A DNA stretch of 24,051 nt from Nitrospira sp. UBA5698 (lineage in GTDB: Bacteria; Nitrospirota; Nitrospiria; Nitrospirales; Nitrospiraceae): contig DIHK01000050.1 of the NCBI GenBank assembly GCA_002420115.1, positions 1 to 24,051 of the forward strand, read 5' to 3'. The notes beneath the pieces are model-generated. The model ran no database searches and was not told the DNA's origin. It saw only the letters and a list, made by a program, of their open reading frames with translations. Shown piece after piece: positions 7,192 to 14,947 of the stretch (position 1 is the stretch's first letter; every line of letters begins with the position of its first letter). The position numbers and the translations under genes are program-made.

Positions 7192-7216
7192 CCCACAGAA
7201 ATGTTTCTGGTATCCT
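7188..7216 (+). promoter_or_regulatory. Promoter of the ferric ABC transporter operon
   Basis: TTGACC (7188-7193) overlaps the end of fur. After 17 bases comes TATCCT (7211-7216). The expected start, near 7223, falls inside the Fur-box-like palindrome. The spacer itself contains CAGAAA-TG-TTTCTG (7196-7209). Confidence 0.5.
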
Positions 7217-7218
7217 TT

Positions 7219-7235
7219 TTGATATAGCTTATCAA
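7219..7235. promoter_or_regulatory. Fur-box-like operator before fbpA
   Basis: TTGATA-TAGCT-TATCAA is a perfect 6-bp inverted repeat. Its core 15-mer matches the Fur consensus TGATAATnATTATCA at 11 of 14 defined positions by my count. It covers the predicted transcription start, a position where Fur-Fe would block RNA polymerase. Confidence 0.6.
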
Positions 7236-7274
7236 TTTCAAATCATATCGCTCCCTATCGCAAAAAGGTCCGCC

Positions 7275-8342
7275 ATGTCGAGATCCCTTCACAAGGCTCA
7301 TCGCACCACTCCGTGCACCAATTACCGTCCGCTCATCGGTATCTTCACGGCATGTAGTGTTCTGCTCTTCTCCATGATCATCCCAAGCATCGCTGCCGCT
7401 GCCGACCAACTGACCGTCTATTCCGGACGCGCTGAACGATTGATCAAGCCGGCGTTGGACGAATTCACCGCAAAAACCGGCATTCAGATCGCGCTATTGT
7501 CCTCCGGTACGACCGAACTGGTGAATCGGATGAAAGCGGAGGGCAACCGTAGTCCAGCCGATGTCTTTATCACGAATGACGCCGGGAGTTTGGAGCTCGC
7601 CCGCACGGCCGGACTGTTTCGACCGCTGAGTATGCGCGAAATCGAGCGGGCCATTCCTCCTCAATTTCGAGCCACGGACAACAGCTGGATCGGCTTGTCT
7701 GGGCGATTTTGGATCATTACCTACAACACCAAGATGGTGAAGCCTGACCAGATTACGTCGTTGCTGGACTTAGCCGACCCCATCTGGAAGGGAAAACTCG
7801 CCATTCCGAACGCCGGCAGCGAATATCTGCAAGCAGGCGTCTCCGTGATTCGAGCCAGCATCGGTGATGATCGCACCAAGACGCTCCTTGAAGGGCTTCG
7901 AGACAACGCCGGGGCTCAGGTCTACCAGAAGAGTTCCCAGATCGTCGAGGCGGTGGCCAAAGGTCAGGTCGCGCTGGGAATCGTCAATCACTACTACGTC
8001 TATCGTCATCTCGCCACACAACCAACCTCTCCCATAGCGGTTGTCATGCCTGATCAACAGGAAGGCGGGATGGGGGCCATTATGAATGTGGCCGGCATCG
8101 GCGTCTTGAAACATACCCCTCGTATGGAACAGGCCAAACTGCTCGTTGAATTCCTCGTCGCACAGGCAGGTCAGAAGATTTTCGCCGATCTTGACAAGGA
8201 ATACCCGCTTCACCCAGAGGTCCAGGCTGACCCAGCCCTCGTCGAACGAAAGAGTTTTCGCGCCGCCATGGTGCCCTTGGCGAAACTGGCCGAGCTCCGC
8301 GCGCCCACTCTTCGCCTCATCGAACAAGTGGGCATGCGGTAA
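7275..8342 (+). CDS. fbpA: Ferric iron ABC transporter substrate-binding protein
   Basis: The 355-residue protein is a periplasmic binding protein of the FbpA/AfuA type that captures Fe3+. A signal peptide is clear: basic start, hydrophobic stretch 20-39 and an AAA-D cleavage region near 43/44. The mature protein opens with LTVYSGR, typical of the family. The adjacent tyrosines Tyr240-Tyr241 in GIVNHYYVYRH match the Tyr-Tyr iron-binding pair of FbpA. ATG 7275 is chosen rather than an ATG at 7188, because the upstream region holds the promoter and Fur box. It is followed after 13 bases by the permease gene. Confidence 0.92.
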   Translation: MSRSLHKAHRTTPCTNYRPLIGIFTACSVLLFSMIIPSIAAAADQLTVYSGRAERLIKPALDEFTAKTGIQIALLSSGTTELVNRMKAEGNRSPADVFITNDAGSLELARTAGLFRPLSMREIERAIPPQFRATDNSWIGLSGRFWIITYNTKMVKPDQITSLLDLADPIWKGKLAIPNAGSEYLQAGVSVIRASIGDDRTKTLLEGLRDNAGAQVYQKSSQIVEAVAKGQVALGIVNHYYVYRHLATQPTSPIAVVMPDQQEGGMGAIMNVAGIGVLKHTPRMEQAKLLVEFLVAQAGQKIFADLDKEYPLHPEVQADPALVERKSFRAAMVPLAKLAELRAPTLRLIEQVGMR

Positions 8343-8355
8343 CACCGAGTGACCT

Positions 8356-9939
8356 GTGATTGCCGTACGCCCATCATCGCTCTCTTCCCTCCAATTGGCT
8401 GCCCTGGCCAGTGCGGCACTGGTGCTGCTCCCGTTGATCTACATCATGGCCTTGGCCCTCTCGGCCGATCCGGGGGTCTGGTCTCGACTGTGGACCACTC
8501 GTGTCCCCGAACTCCTCTGGAATACGATTTCCTTGGCCGGTGCGGTGGTACTCCTCGCGCTTGTATTGGGGGTCTCAACCGCATGGATCGTGACCCGTTG
8601 TGACTTTCCTGGACGCCGGCTCTGGGAAGTCGCCCTTGTACTTCCTCTTGCCATGCCGACATTCGTGTTGGCCTATGTCTTCAACTATCTGTTGGGATTC
8701 GGCGGCCCGGTTGAAGCACTCTGGCAGATGCTGGCCGGCCCTCAGGCCAGAATTTTTTCGCCGCAAAGTTTTCTGGGCGTCACCGTAGTCATGGGGCTTG
8801 CGACATTCCCGTTCATCTATTTGCTCACGCGAAGCGCGCTCCTGAATTTCAACGTGTCGTTTGAAGAAGTCGCCCGTACCTGTGGCGCCTCTCCCCTGAG
8901 ACGGATCATCTCGGTCACCCTTCCGTTGTTGCGCCCGTCCATCGTTGCCGGTGTTGCGCTGGTCATCCTGTACGTGGTCTCTGATTTCGGAGCCGTGTCG
9001 CTCTTGCGCTATCAAACATTGACGTATGCCGTGTTTCAACAAATGACCGGCCAGTTGGACAATCAGGCCGCGAGTATCTTGAGCGTCTTGCTGGTCGTCC
9101 TGGCACTCTTGTTCTTATTAACCGAGCGATGGTTTCGCCGCAAAAGTCGCTTCTACCAGACCGCCGGTCGCTACCGCGCTCCCCAGCGAATCCAATGTAA
9201 CTGGCTCCAGACTGTCGGTCTGACGGCATCTCTGTCCATAATCCTGGGAGCAGCCTTCGGCGGCCCCGTGTGCCTCTTGATCCTGTGGAGCCTCTCTCCT
9301 GAGGCCTTTGCCATTCTCGATGCACGATTCTTTGGCTTTGTCTGGAACAGTGCCGTGCTCGCAACCCTGGCAGCCACAGCCGGCGTGCTGGTCGGACTGC
9401 CGTTGGCCTATCTGGCAAGTCGCAAACCCACATGGCTCAATACCGGCTGCCTACAGGCCGCTTATGCTGGATATGTGTTGCCGGGACCGGTCGCAGCACT
9501 CGCCGTACTGATCCTCTGTCTCAAACTGATACCGGTTGTTTATGGAACGGTATTCGTGTTGATCATCGCCTATGTCTTGCACTTTCTTCCGGCCGGCCTC
9601 CAATCGCTCGAACCGGCGATCCAGCAGATCACACCCAATCTCGAGGAAGTCGCCCGCACCCTTGGACTGAGCGCCCGCCAAACCGTGCGACAGGTCACGC
9701 TGCCGCTCATCCGTAACGGTATCATCGTGGCCTGGGTCTTGATCTTTCTTCAAACGATGAAAGAGCTGCCCGCCACGCTCTTGCTCCGCCCGGTGGGGTT
9801 TGACACCTTGGCCATCCGAGTCTGGCTGGAAGCGAGTGAAGAGTATTATCAGCTGGCGGCCCCCTCCGCTCTCTTGATTGTGCTGGTCGGTCTGCCTGCG
9901 CTTGGCTTATTACTCTCCCGCGATTGGCGCGCTGCGTAA
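8356..9939 (+). CDS. fbpB: Ferric iron ABC transporter permease
   Basis: The 527-residue inner-membrane protein is a fused double permease with about 12 hydrophobic segments. Each half has its own cytoplasmic EAA loop for docking the ATPase: EEVARTCGASPLRR beginning at residue 170 and EEVARTLGLSARQT beginning at 430. This duplicated structure and length are standard for FbpB. The start is a GTG at 8356 with only a weak ribosome-binding site, 13 bases after fbpA, so it is probably translated from the same message. The gene ends nine bases before fbpC. Confidence 0.93.
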   Translation: MIAVRPSSLSSLQLAALASAALVLLPLIYIMALALSADPGVWSRLWTTRVPELLWNTISLAGAVVLLALVLGVSTAWIVTRCDFPGRRLWEVALVLPLAMPTFVLAYVFNYLLGFGGPVEALWQMLAGPQARIFSPQSFLGVTVVMGLATFPFIYLLTRSALLNFNVSFEEVARTCGASPLRRIISVTLPLLRPSIVAGVALVILYVVSDFGAVSLLRYQTLTYAVFQQMTGQLDNQAASILSVLLVVLALLFLLTERWFRRKSRFYQTAGRYRAPQRIQCNWLQTVGLTASLSIILGAAFGGPVCLLILWSLSPEAFAILDARFFGFVWNSAVLATLAATAGVLVGLPLAYLASRKPTWLNTGCLQAAYAGYVLPGPVAALAVLILCLKLIPVVYGTVFVLIIAYVLHFLPAGLQSLEPAIQQITPNLEEVARTLGLSARQTVRQVTLPLIRNGIIVAWVLIFLQTMKELPATLLLRPVGFDTLAIRVWLEASEEYYQLAAPSALLIVLVGLPALGLLLSRDWRAA

Positions 9940-9948
9940 GGACCGAAC

Positions 9949-11076
9949 ATGAACACACCGGCAGAGACCAGACCGATCACTACCGACCAATGCCATGCAC
10001 GCGCCCACCTCTTCTCTCCGGCGGCTCCGATCCTGGAACTTCGCTCTATCTCCTGTGCCTATGACTCAAGCCGACCTGCCGTTCGCGACATGTCATTCTC
10101 CGTCAGGGAAGGTGAGATCCTCTGCCTGCTTGGCCCATCCGGCTGTGGAAAAACCACCGTTCTACGTGCCATTGCGGGATTTGAGCCGGTACGTTCCGGA
10201 GAAATTCTCCTGTCTGGACGGGTAATCTCATCCCCCTCGGAAACGGTTCCAACGGAACATCGTCGCATCGGCATGGTCTTTCAGGAATATGCCCTCTTTC
10301 CGCACCTGCGTGTCGCCGACAACATCGCCTTTGGACTCAACCACCTGCCCAGGGCAGAGCAAAAGCGCCGAGTTGATGGGATGCTGTGCCTGACCGGCTT
10401 GGAGGGGTTTGAACGCCGATACCCGCATGAATTATCGGGAGGGCAGCAGCAACGCGTGGCTCTTTCACGGGCGCTGGTACAAAATCCGGTCTTGCTCCTG
10501 CTGGATGAACCGTTCAGCAACCTAGACCCCGACATGGCCAGTCGCATGCGCCAAGAGGTCCACGCCCTGCTACGTCAGATGAAAACTACAAGCATCATGG
10601 TCACGCATGACCATGATGAAGCCTTTGCCATGGCCGATCGCATCGCCGTGTTGAATCAAGGAGTGCTCGAGCAGATGGATTCTCCTGAACTTATTTACCA
10701 TCTCCCAACCACGCGGTTCGTGGCCGACTTTGTCGGCCAAGCCGACTTCATTGCCGGCCAAATTCACCAGGGATTGGTTCACACCGAGATAGGAACGTTC
10801 CCCAATACAATAAATGCCTCAGAAGGAGACCGTGTTGCGGTCATGATTCGCCCGGATGACGTACACCTCCTGCCCAACAAATCCGCCGAACCGAGAATCG
10901 TGGCCAGACAGTTCCGTGGATCTGAAAACTTGTACAGAGTTCAACTGCCTTCCGGCCAAATCGTCCATAGTAGTGAAAGCTCAACCAGCGTCTACCAAGA
11001 AGGCACCTCTGTCGAACTCCGCGTTTCGGCAACCCATACCGTGCTGTTTCAGGCCGAAGCACCCCCTCGTCCCTAG
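9949..11076 (+). CDS. fbpC: Ferric iron ABC transporter ATPase
   Basis: The 375-residue protein has all ABC ATPase motifs: Walker A GPSGCGKTT (62-70), Q-loop Gln112, signature LSGGQQQR (162-169), Walker B LLLLDEP (182-188) with Glu187, and the switch His220. The C-terminal 120 residues form the regulatory TOBE-like region seen in FbpC and other CUT-type ATPases. It powers Fe3+ import through FbpB. An extra N-terminal stretch of about 28 residues precedes the domain. AAGG lies before ATG 9949. A 128-base gap then leads to exbB. Confidence 0.93.
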   Translation: MNTPAETRPITTDQCHARAHLFSPAAPILELRSISCAYDSSRPAVRDMSFSVREGEILCLLGPSGCGKTTVLRAIAGFEPVRSGEILLSGRVISSPSETVPTEHRRIGMVFQEYALFPHLRVADNIAFGLNHLPRAEQKRRVDGMLCLTGLEGFERRYPHELSGGQQQRVALSRALVQNPVLLLLDEPFSNLDPDMASRMRQEVHALLRQMKTTSIMVTHDHDEAFAMADRIAVLNQGVLEQMDSPELIYHLPTTRFVADFVGQADFIAGQIHQGLVHTEIGTFPNTINASEGDRVAVMIRPDDVHLLPNKSAEPRIVARQFRGSENLYRVQLPSGQIVHSSESSTSVYQEGTSVELRVSATHTVLFQAEAPPRP

Positions 11077-11204
11077 CGACACAGGAATAGACTGGCTGCA
11101 GGTGAAGATTGACAGCCTCCCCAGAAATCTGGCATGGATGAACAAGCGCTGAGGTCTCCAACCCCACCCGGCTTGAGCCCCCTTCCACAATCTAAGGAGT
11201 CGCG

Positions 11205-11636
11205 ATGGACGCATTGAAAGACGTCATTGATTACGGGGTGATTGGTCTCTTACTGGTGCTCAGTGTGTGGTCCGTGGCCGTGGCCATTGAACGGTGGCTC
11301 TTCTATAAGCGTATCAACCTCTCTCAGTTTTCCAGCGCGCAACTGCTGGAAATCACACTGACCAAGCGTCTCGTCGTGATCGGAACCGTAGCGGCCAACG
11401 CCCCTTACATTGGCCTCCTCGGAACCGTCCTCGGAATTATGTTAACCTTTCATACGATGGGGACGTCCGGCACCATGGCCGTGAACACCATCATGATCGG
11501 GTTAAGCCTGGCATTGAAGGCGACGGCTGTCGGCCTGCTGGTTGCGATTCCCTGTGTCGTCATGAATAACCTCCTGCGTCGACGCGTCACCGAACTCTTG
11601 ACGGACTATAGAGCACAACATGGATCGGAACATTGA
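11205..11636 (+). CDS. exbB: Compact ExbB/TolQ-type proton channel protein
   Basis: The 143-residue inner-membrane protein has three hydrophobic segments (about 10-31, 65-85, 95-125). The conserved ExbB/MotA region NAPYIGLLGTVLGIMLTFHTMG contains the typical LGTVxG motif. It is shorter than standard ExbB (about 230-240) because the large cytoplasmic loop is reduced. With ExbD it forms the proton-driven motor that energises TonB. AAGGAG precedes ATG 11205. In the 128-base gap upstream I see a TTGACA at 11109 without a good -10, so read-through from the fbp operon is plausible. Its last 17 bases overlap exbD. Confidence 0.9.
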   Translation: MDALKDVIDYGVIGLLLVLSVWSVAVAIERWLFYKRINLSQFSSAQLLEITLTKRLVVIGTVAANAPYIGLLGTVLGIMLTFHTMGTSGTMAVNTIMIGLSLALKATAVGLLVAIPCVVMNNLLRRRVTELLTDYRAQHGSEH

Positions 11637-11994
11637 TCAAATCAACGTGATTCCGCTTGTGGACGTGATGTTGGTCCTGCTGGTCATCGTGTTGACGACA
11701 GCCACCTTCATCAGTACGGGCCAGATTCCCGTCAACCTCGCCAAAGCGAAAGAGGTCAGCGATCGGCAAGACGTACCGATCGTGATTGCCTTGACGGCGG
11801 AGGGGAACTTGTTTGTCAACGATACCCCGGTCCCCGAGGGAGGCCTTCCCACGGCCCTGAGCTCTCGGCCTCGCGAATCTGCGGTGGTCGTCCGTGCAGA
11901 CAAGGTCACACTGCTCGAAAAGTTCGTGGCACTCGTCGATGAGATTCGCGGGCTGGGATTTCAGCAGGTAAGCTTGGAGGTCATTCGGCTCTAA
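11620..11994 (+). CDS. exbD: ExbD/TolR-type motor protein
   Basis: The 124-residue protein has one N-terminal membrane helix (about 12-32) and a periplasmic domain. The motif NVIPLVDVMLVLLVIV carries the essential transmembrane aspartate (Asp15) that carries protons in ExbD. It starts inside exbB (17-base overlap), and its TAA stop is followed at once by the tonB ATG. Length is normal for ExbD. Confidence 0.92.
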   Translation: MDRNIDQINVIPLVDVMLVLLVIVLTTATFISTGQIPVNLAKAKEVSDRQDVPIVIALTAEGNLFVNDTPVPEGGLPTALSSRPRESAVVVRADKVTLLEKFVALVDEIRGLGFQQVSLEVIRL

Positions 11995-12837
11995 ATGCAA
12001 GACTCGCCGCGACCTCTTTTGAATGATTCCAGCTCCACGGCTACTGGCTGGCTCCTCTCTTGTCTCTTGCATGGCGGTTTGGCCTTCGCCACTATCCTGT
12101 TCGTACAACGTATTCACCTGGCCCCACAAGGGGACCTGTTTCAATGGAATGTGGCGATGGTGGCAACCCTTTCGCCTTCAGCAAAGGCGCCAGCTGCAGT
12201 GACACCAGCGACTTCACCAACCAGGCACACTTCTGCCTCGGCACGTCCGGTTCAACGCATCGAATCGACCGCGGTTGCTCCAGCTCCACCAGCTGATCTC
12301 GCTCCACCGTCTCAAGAGGTGGACCCACTTCCGAGCGAATCACGGGCATCACAAGAGATGCCAGCGGTACCGGCTGGTCCGACCTCTCAGCTCGTGCCAT
12401 TGCCTGAACAGGAGTCGACTCCCTCTACCGACATCAGTCAGCTACCCGCATCACCGGCGGATATGAATCCCGCTTCTGACCCTGTACTCGCCAGGAACAC
12501 TCCATCGGCATCAGCCAGTTCACAGCGATCGGTCAACGTCGACTATGGATGGCTCACCACGCTCATGGCGCAGTGGATCGAGGGGCTCGACAAGCGTTAC
12601 CCCGCGGCATTGCGTGCCGAGGGGATTGAGGGAAAGGTGACACTGATTGCGCTCTTGCACGAAGATGGCTCGCTGAGCAACGTGCGCATCGCCAAGGGCT
12701 CAGGGAACGCAGCATTGGACCAGATTGCATTGGAAGACGTCAGAAACGGCCCGCCAGTGAAATTCGCGCATCTACTTGAACGTCCCTCGATCTCGGTGAA
12801 GTTCTCGATCAGTTACGACCTAAAAACCGCTCGATAA
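11995..12837 (+). CDS. tonB: TonB-like energy transducer
   Basis: The 280-residue protein has an N-terminal membrane anchor (about 18-38, WLLSCLLHGGLAFATILF, including the His found in TonB helices), a long Pro/Ala/Ser-rich periplasmic spacer (about 60-175), and a C-terminal TonB domain (about 190-280) with YPAALRAEGIEGKVTL and a final KFSISYDL strand. It couples the ExbBD motor to outer-membrane receptors. No TonB-dependent receptor is in this window. It ends 16 bases before the convergent apbE with no clear terminator. Confidence 0.9.
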   Translation: MQDSPRPLLNDSSSTATGWLLSCLLHGGLAFATILFVQRIHLAPQGDLFQWNVAMVATLSPSAKAPAAVTPATSPTRHTSASARPVQRIESTAVAPAPPADLAPPSQEVDPLPSESRASQEMPAVPAGPTSQLVPLPEQESTPSTDISQLPASPADMNPASDPVLARNTPSASASSQRSVNVDYGWLTTLMAQWIEGLDKRYPAALRAEGIEGKVTLIALLHEDGSLSNVRIAKGSGNAALDQIALEDVRNGPPVKFAHLLERPSISVKFSISYDLKTAR

Positions 12838-12853
12838 CCGGCGAGACCGATTC

Positions 12854-13879
12854 TCATGGTACGCCTAACCGATCACGAAGCCCCGAAGACACCCTCAGGG
12901 TACCGTTCGCATCAACGATGATTGCTTCAACATCCGGCAAGCGCTCTACCAGCGCCATTCCGCTTTCTGGCCCGAGCACAAAAATACCTGTATCCAACCC
13001 GTCGGCTGTCGTACCGTCCTTGGCGATGACCGTCACACTCTGACATCCACGTGCCGGCTGCAACGTGCGTGGGTCTAGGATATGATGATACCGCACACCG
13101 TCCCGTTCGAAGAACCGTTCGTAGTCCCCAGCTGTTGAAACCGCTTCATCATGTAAATCGATGATGCCGATCAGCGTTCCCTCCTCACGCGGGTGCCTGA
13201 TCCCGACAGGAAACCCTTTTCGCTCAGAGAGCACACCGAAGGCTTTAATGTCCCCGGATAAGGCGACAACTCCCCCTTTGGCACCTGCTCGTTTCATGAC
13301 CTCGACCGCCCGATCGGCGGCATAGCCCTTTCCCACCCCACCGACATCAATGCGCATTCCCTTATACGGCAGATAGATCGTCTGTAATTTCTTATCGATT
13401 TGAATGGTTGTCCAATCAACAAGCGGCTTCAATTGTTCCAAGACATGCTCGTCAGGAACCTGCGGCCGTTCGGTGACACTCCAAGCTTCGATCGCGGGTC
13501 CCAGAGCAATATTGAACCCGCCACGAGTGAGTTGCGCCATGTCCAGAGATCGAACGACCAGATCAAACGTCTCTCGACTGACCTGGACAGATCGGCGACC
13601 AGCTTCGGCATTCACCTGTGAGAGCTCACTGTCAGATCGCCAGGTGCTCAATAACCCTTCAAGTCGCTTAATCTCATCGAAAGCAGCCTGGACAGCTCGG
13701 TCACTCACCTGCGTATCGAACGCCACAGCAGTCACCGTCACAAGCGTCCCCATGTGCATCTGGGTACGTTTCGCGATCATGGGCTGAGAGGATGGCTGTA
13801 GTTCCGCACAACCTCCCAGCATGACCAGGGGAAGAACAACGATCGCCAGAAAACTGATCGAGGACTGAGAGGTCTTCAT
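12854..13879 (-). CDS. apbE: ApbE FAD:protein FMN transferase, lipoprotein
   Basis: The 341-residue protein attaches FMN covalently to a Thr of partner proteins. It has a lipoprotein signal with lipobox LGGC (Cys24), so it is anchored outside the inner membrane. Family motifs appear in order: TWRSDSELSQVN (79-90), GGVGKGYAADR (180-190), ALSGD (206-210), HHILDPRT (265-272) and ADGLDTGIFVLG (292-303), which holds the metal-binding aspartate. Length is normal. GGGGAT lies upstream of ATG 13879. It follows the upstream lipoprotein gene by 12 bases. The likely substrate, an FMN-binding protein with an SGAT site, is encoded at 16888-17577 in the divergent operon. Confidence 0.93.
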   Translation of the reverse strand: MKTSQSSISFLAIVVLPLVMLGGCAELQPSSQPMIAKRTQMHMGTLVTVTAVAFDTQVSDRAVQAAFDEIKRLEGLLSTWRSDSELSQVNAEAGRRSVQVSRETFDLVVRSLDMAQLTRGGFNIALGPAIEAWSVTERPQVPDEHVLEQLKPLVDWTTIQIDKKLQTIYLPYKGMRIDVGGVGKGYAADRAVEVMKRAGAKGGVVALSGDIKAFGVLSERKGFPVGIRHPREEGTLIGIIDLHDEAVSTAGDYERFFERDGVRYHHILDPRTLQPARGCQSVTVIAKDGTTADGLDTGIFVLGPESGMALVERLPDVEAIIVDANGTLRVSSGLRDRLGVP

Positions 13880-13891
13880 TGTGCGATCCCC

Positions 13892-14503
13892 CTACCACCA
13901 GTGCCGGCGAAAGTATCTCGAATACCGAGGATACGGCATGATCTCATAGAGCCGTGCTTCTATCTGTGTCGGCTGAGGAAGCGTTTCAGTCATTGAGCTG
14001 CCCTTGAACATCGGATACCGGCCATCGAGAAAGTCCTGTGCCTGGACAGTCTCGGCTTGGTCGGCGACCACAGAGACCACGATCATCCGCCCATAACGCG
14101 GCGAATCGATTCCGAATCTCAAAGTCCCCACATAGGTAATGACGGTGGCATCGACCAGAAACGTCATCGCGACATCCGCCATGGACATGAAGGGTCCCTC
14201 AGTGATCTGTACCCGAGTCAACCGATACTGTCCGGACGGCAGATGAGCAGCAAAATGTCGATCGGGAGAGTTGATCTCAACTTGGAATCGTTTGTGCGAG
14301 GCTTGGTCCTCAACTTCAACGAACCGCACCGCGGGTGAAAACCGCCGAGATCGGTCCCCAGTCAAGACAGTGACAATTCTTCCGATAACCAGCCCCTCAG
14401 TCACATCCTGCGGATCGATCACCGCGGGCAACTGGGTCACGCACCCCCACAGATCCACAACGACGGTCACCAGGAACACGAATTGGACCATAGCCAGTTT
14501 CAT
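13892..14503 (-). CDS. Lipoprotein of unknown function upstream of apbE
   Basis: I do not recognise the family. From ATG 14503 the product is 203 residues. It has a hydrophobic start and a lipobox-like LWGC (Cys21); Trp at that position is unusual. The rest looks like beta strands (for example RLTRVQITEGPF, and a repeated YVGTLRFGI-type pattern), suggesting a carboxypeptidase-regulatory or beta-sandwich domain. The frame stays open a further 131 codons upstream, but that part is antisense to the Com-like gene and its promoter, so I prefer 14503. No good ribosome-binding site precedes it, leaving the start uncertain. Confidence 0.7.
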   Translation of the reverse strand: MKLAMVQFVFLVTVVVDLWGCVTQLPAVIDPQDVTEGLVIGRIVTVLTGDRSRRFSPAVRFVEVEDQASHKRFQVEINSPDRHFAAHLPSGQYRLTRVQITEGPFMSMADVAMTFLVDATVITYVGTLRFGIDSPRYGRMIVVSVVADQAETVQAQDFLDGRYPMFKGSSMTETLPQPTQIEARLYEIMPYPRYSRYFRRHWW

Positions 14504-14568
14504 GGTTACTGGGGAATTATACGAAATCTTGTGAGCCTCTAGCAGCTCTGCTTGACTGAAATTATAGC

Positions 14569-14598
14569 TTGACAGCAAAAGGCTGATCAGGATATTAA
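14569..14598 (+). promoter_or_regulatory. Promoter for the Com-like/porin transcript
   Basis: A consensus TTGACA (14569-14574) is followed after 18 bases by TATTAA (14593-14598). On the opposite strand a perfect TATAAT (14566-14561) may be the -10 of the lipoprotein-apbE transcript, with a poor -35. The two promoters would overlap in this divergent gap. Confidence 0.5.
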
Positions 14599-14605
14599 TA
14601 ATCGT

Positions 14606-14622
14606 TCTCAATTTCATTGAGA
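14606..14622. promoter_or_regulatory. Operator-like palindrome in the divergent gap
   Basis: TCTCAAT-TTC-ATTGAGA is a perfect 7-bp inverted repeat starting at the predicted transcription start. Its position relative to the -10 is the same as that of the Fur-box-like site in the fbp promoter, but the sequence is different, so another regulator may bind. Confidence 0.45.
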
Positions 14623-14639
14623 GAGACGCGCTAAACACC

Positions 14640-14816
14640 ATGGCAGTTGCAAAAACTTCTTCTCTGGAACCGTGCTCGCCCCTCGAGACACGCTGTGCAT
14701 GCGGACAGTTGATTGCCAAGGTGTGTGGGCAAGGCTTGGAACTGAAGTGCAAGCGATGCAAGCGTATCGTAGTGATCCCCTTTTCTTCGATCGAGGGCTG
14801 GGGAACGGCAATCTGA
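14640..14816 (+). CDS. Com-like zinc-finger small protein (58 aa)
   Basis: The frame encodes 58 residues with two Cys pairs: RCACGQLIAKVCG (18-30, Cys19 and Cys21) and KCKRCKR (36-42, Cys37 and Cys40). The pattern, with L-x-I/L-K-C-x-R-C-K after a glycine-rich turn, resembles the Com family of small zinc fingers known from Mu-like phages as translational regulators. The ribosome-binding site is weak, but a consensus promoter lies directly upstream. It precedes the porin gene by 131 bases on the same strand. A zinc-binding nucleic-acid protein is the best guess; whether it regulates the porin is unknown. Confidence 0.6.
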   Translation: MAVAKTSSLEPCSPLETRCACGQLIAKVCGQGLELKCKRCKRIVVIPFSSIEGWGTAI

Positions 14817-14947
14817 CCGATCATTCCGCTCCAAAAGGAGAAACGACCGTCATGTAGTTGTGCCTGTTTGTTGTTTACCCGAAGGCCAGAGACCATAGAG
14901 TCCCGAGTCAGCCTATAACCTTTACATAATCAGCAGGGAGGATACCG

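Noticed and set aside
8575..9042. Large minus-strand frames inside fbpB and other transporter genes
   Set aside because: They are shadows of genes with clear motifs and have no ribosome-binding sites.
13892..14896. A 334-residue version of the lipoprotein upstream of apbE
   Set aside because: The first 131 codons lie antisense to the Com-like gene and its promoter and do not look like a protein; a lipoprotein signal begins at 14503.
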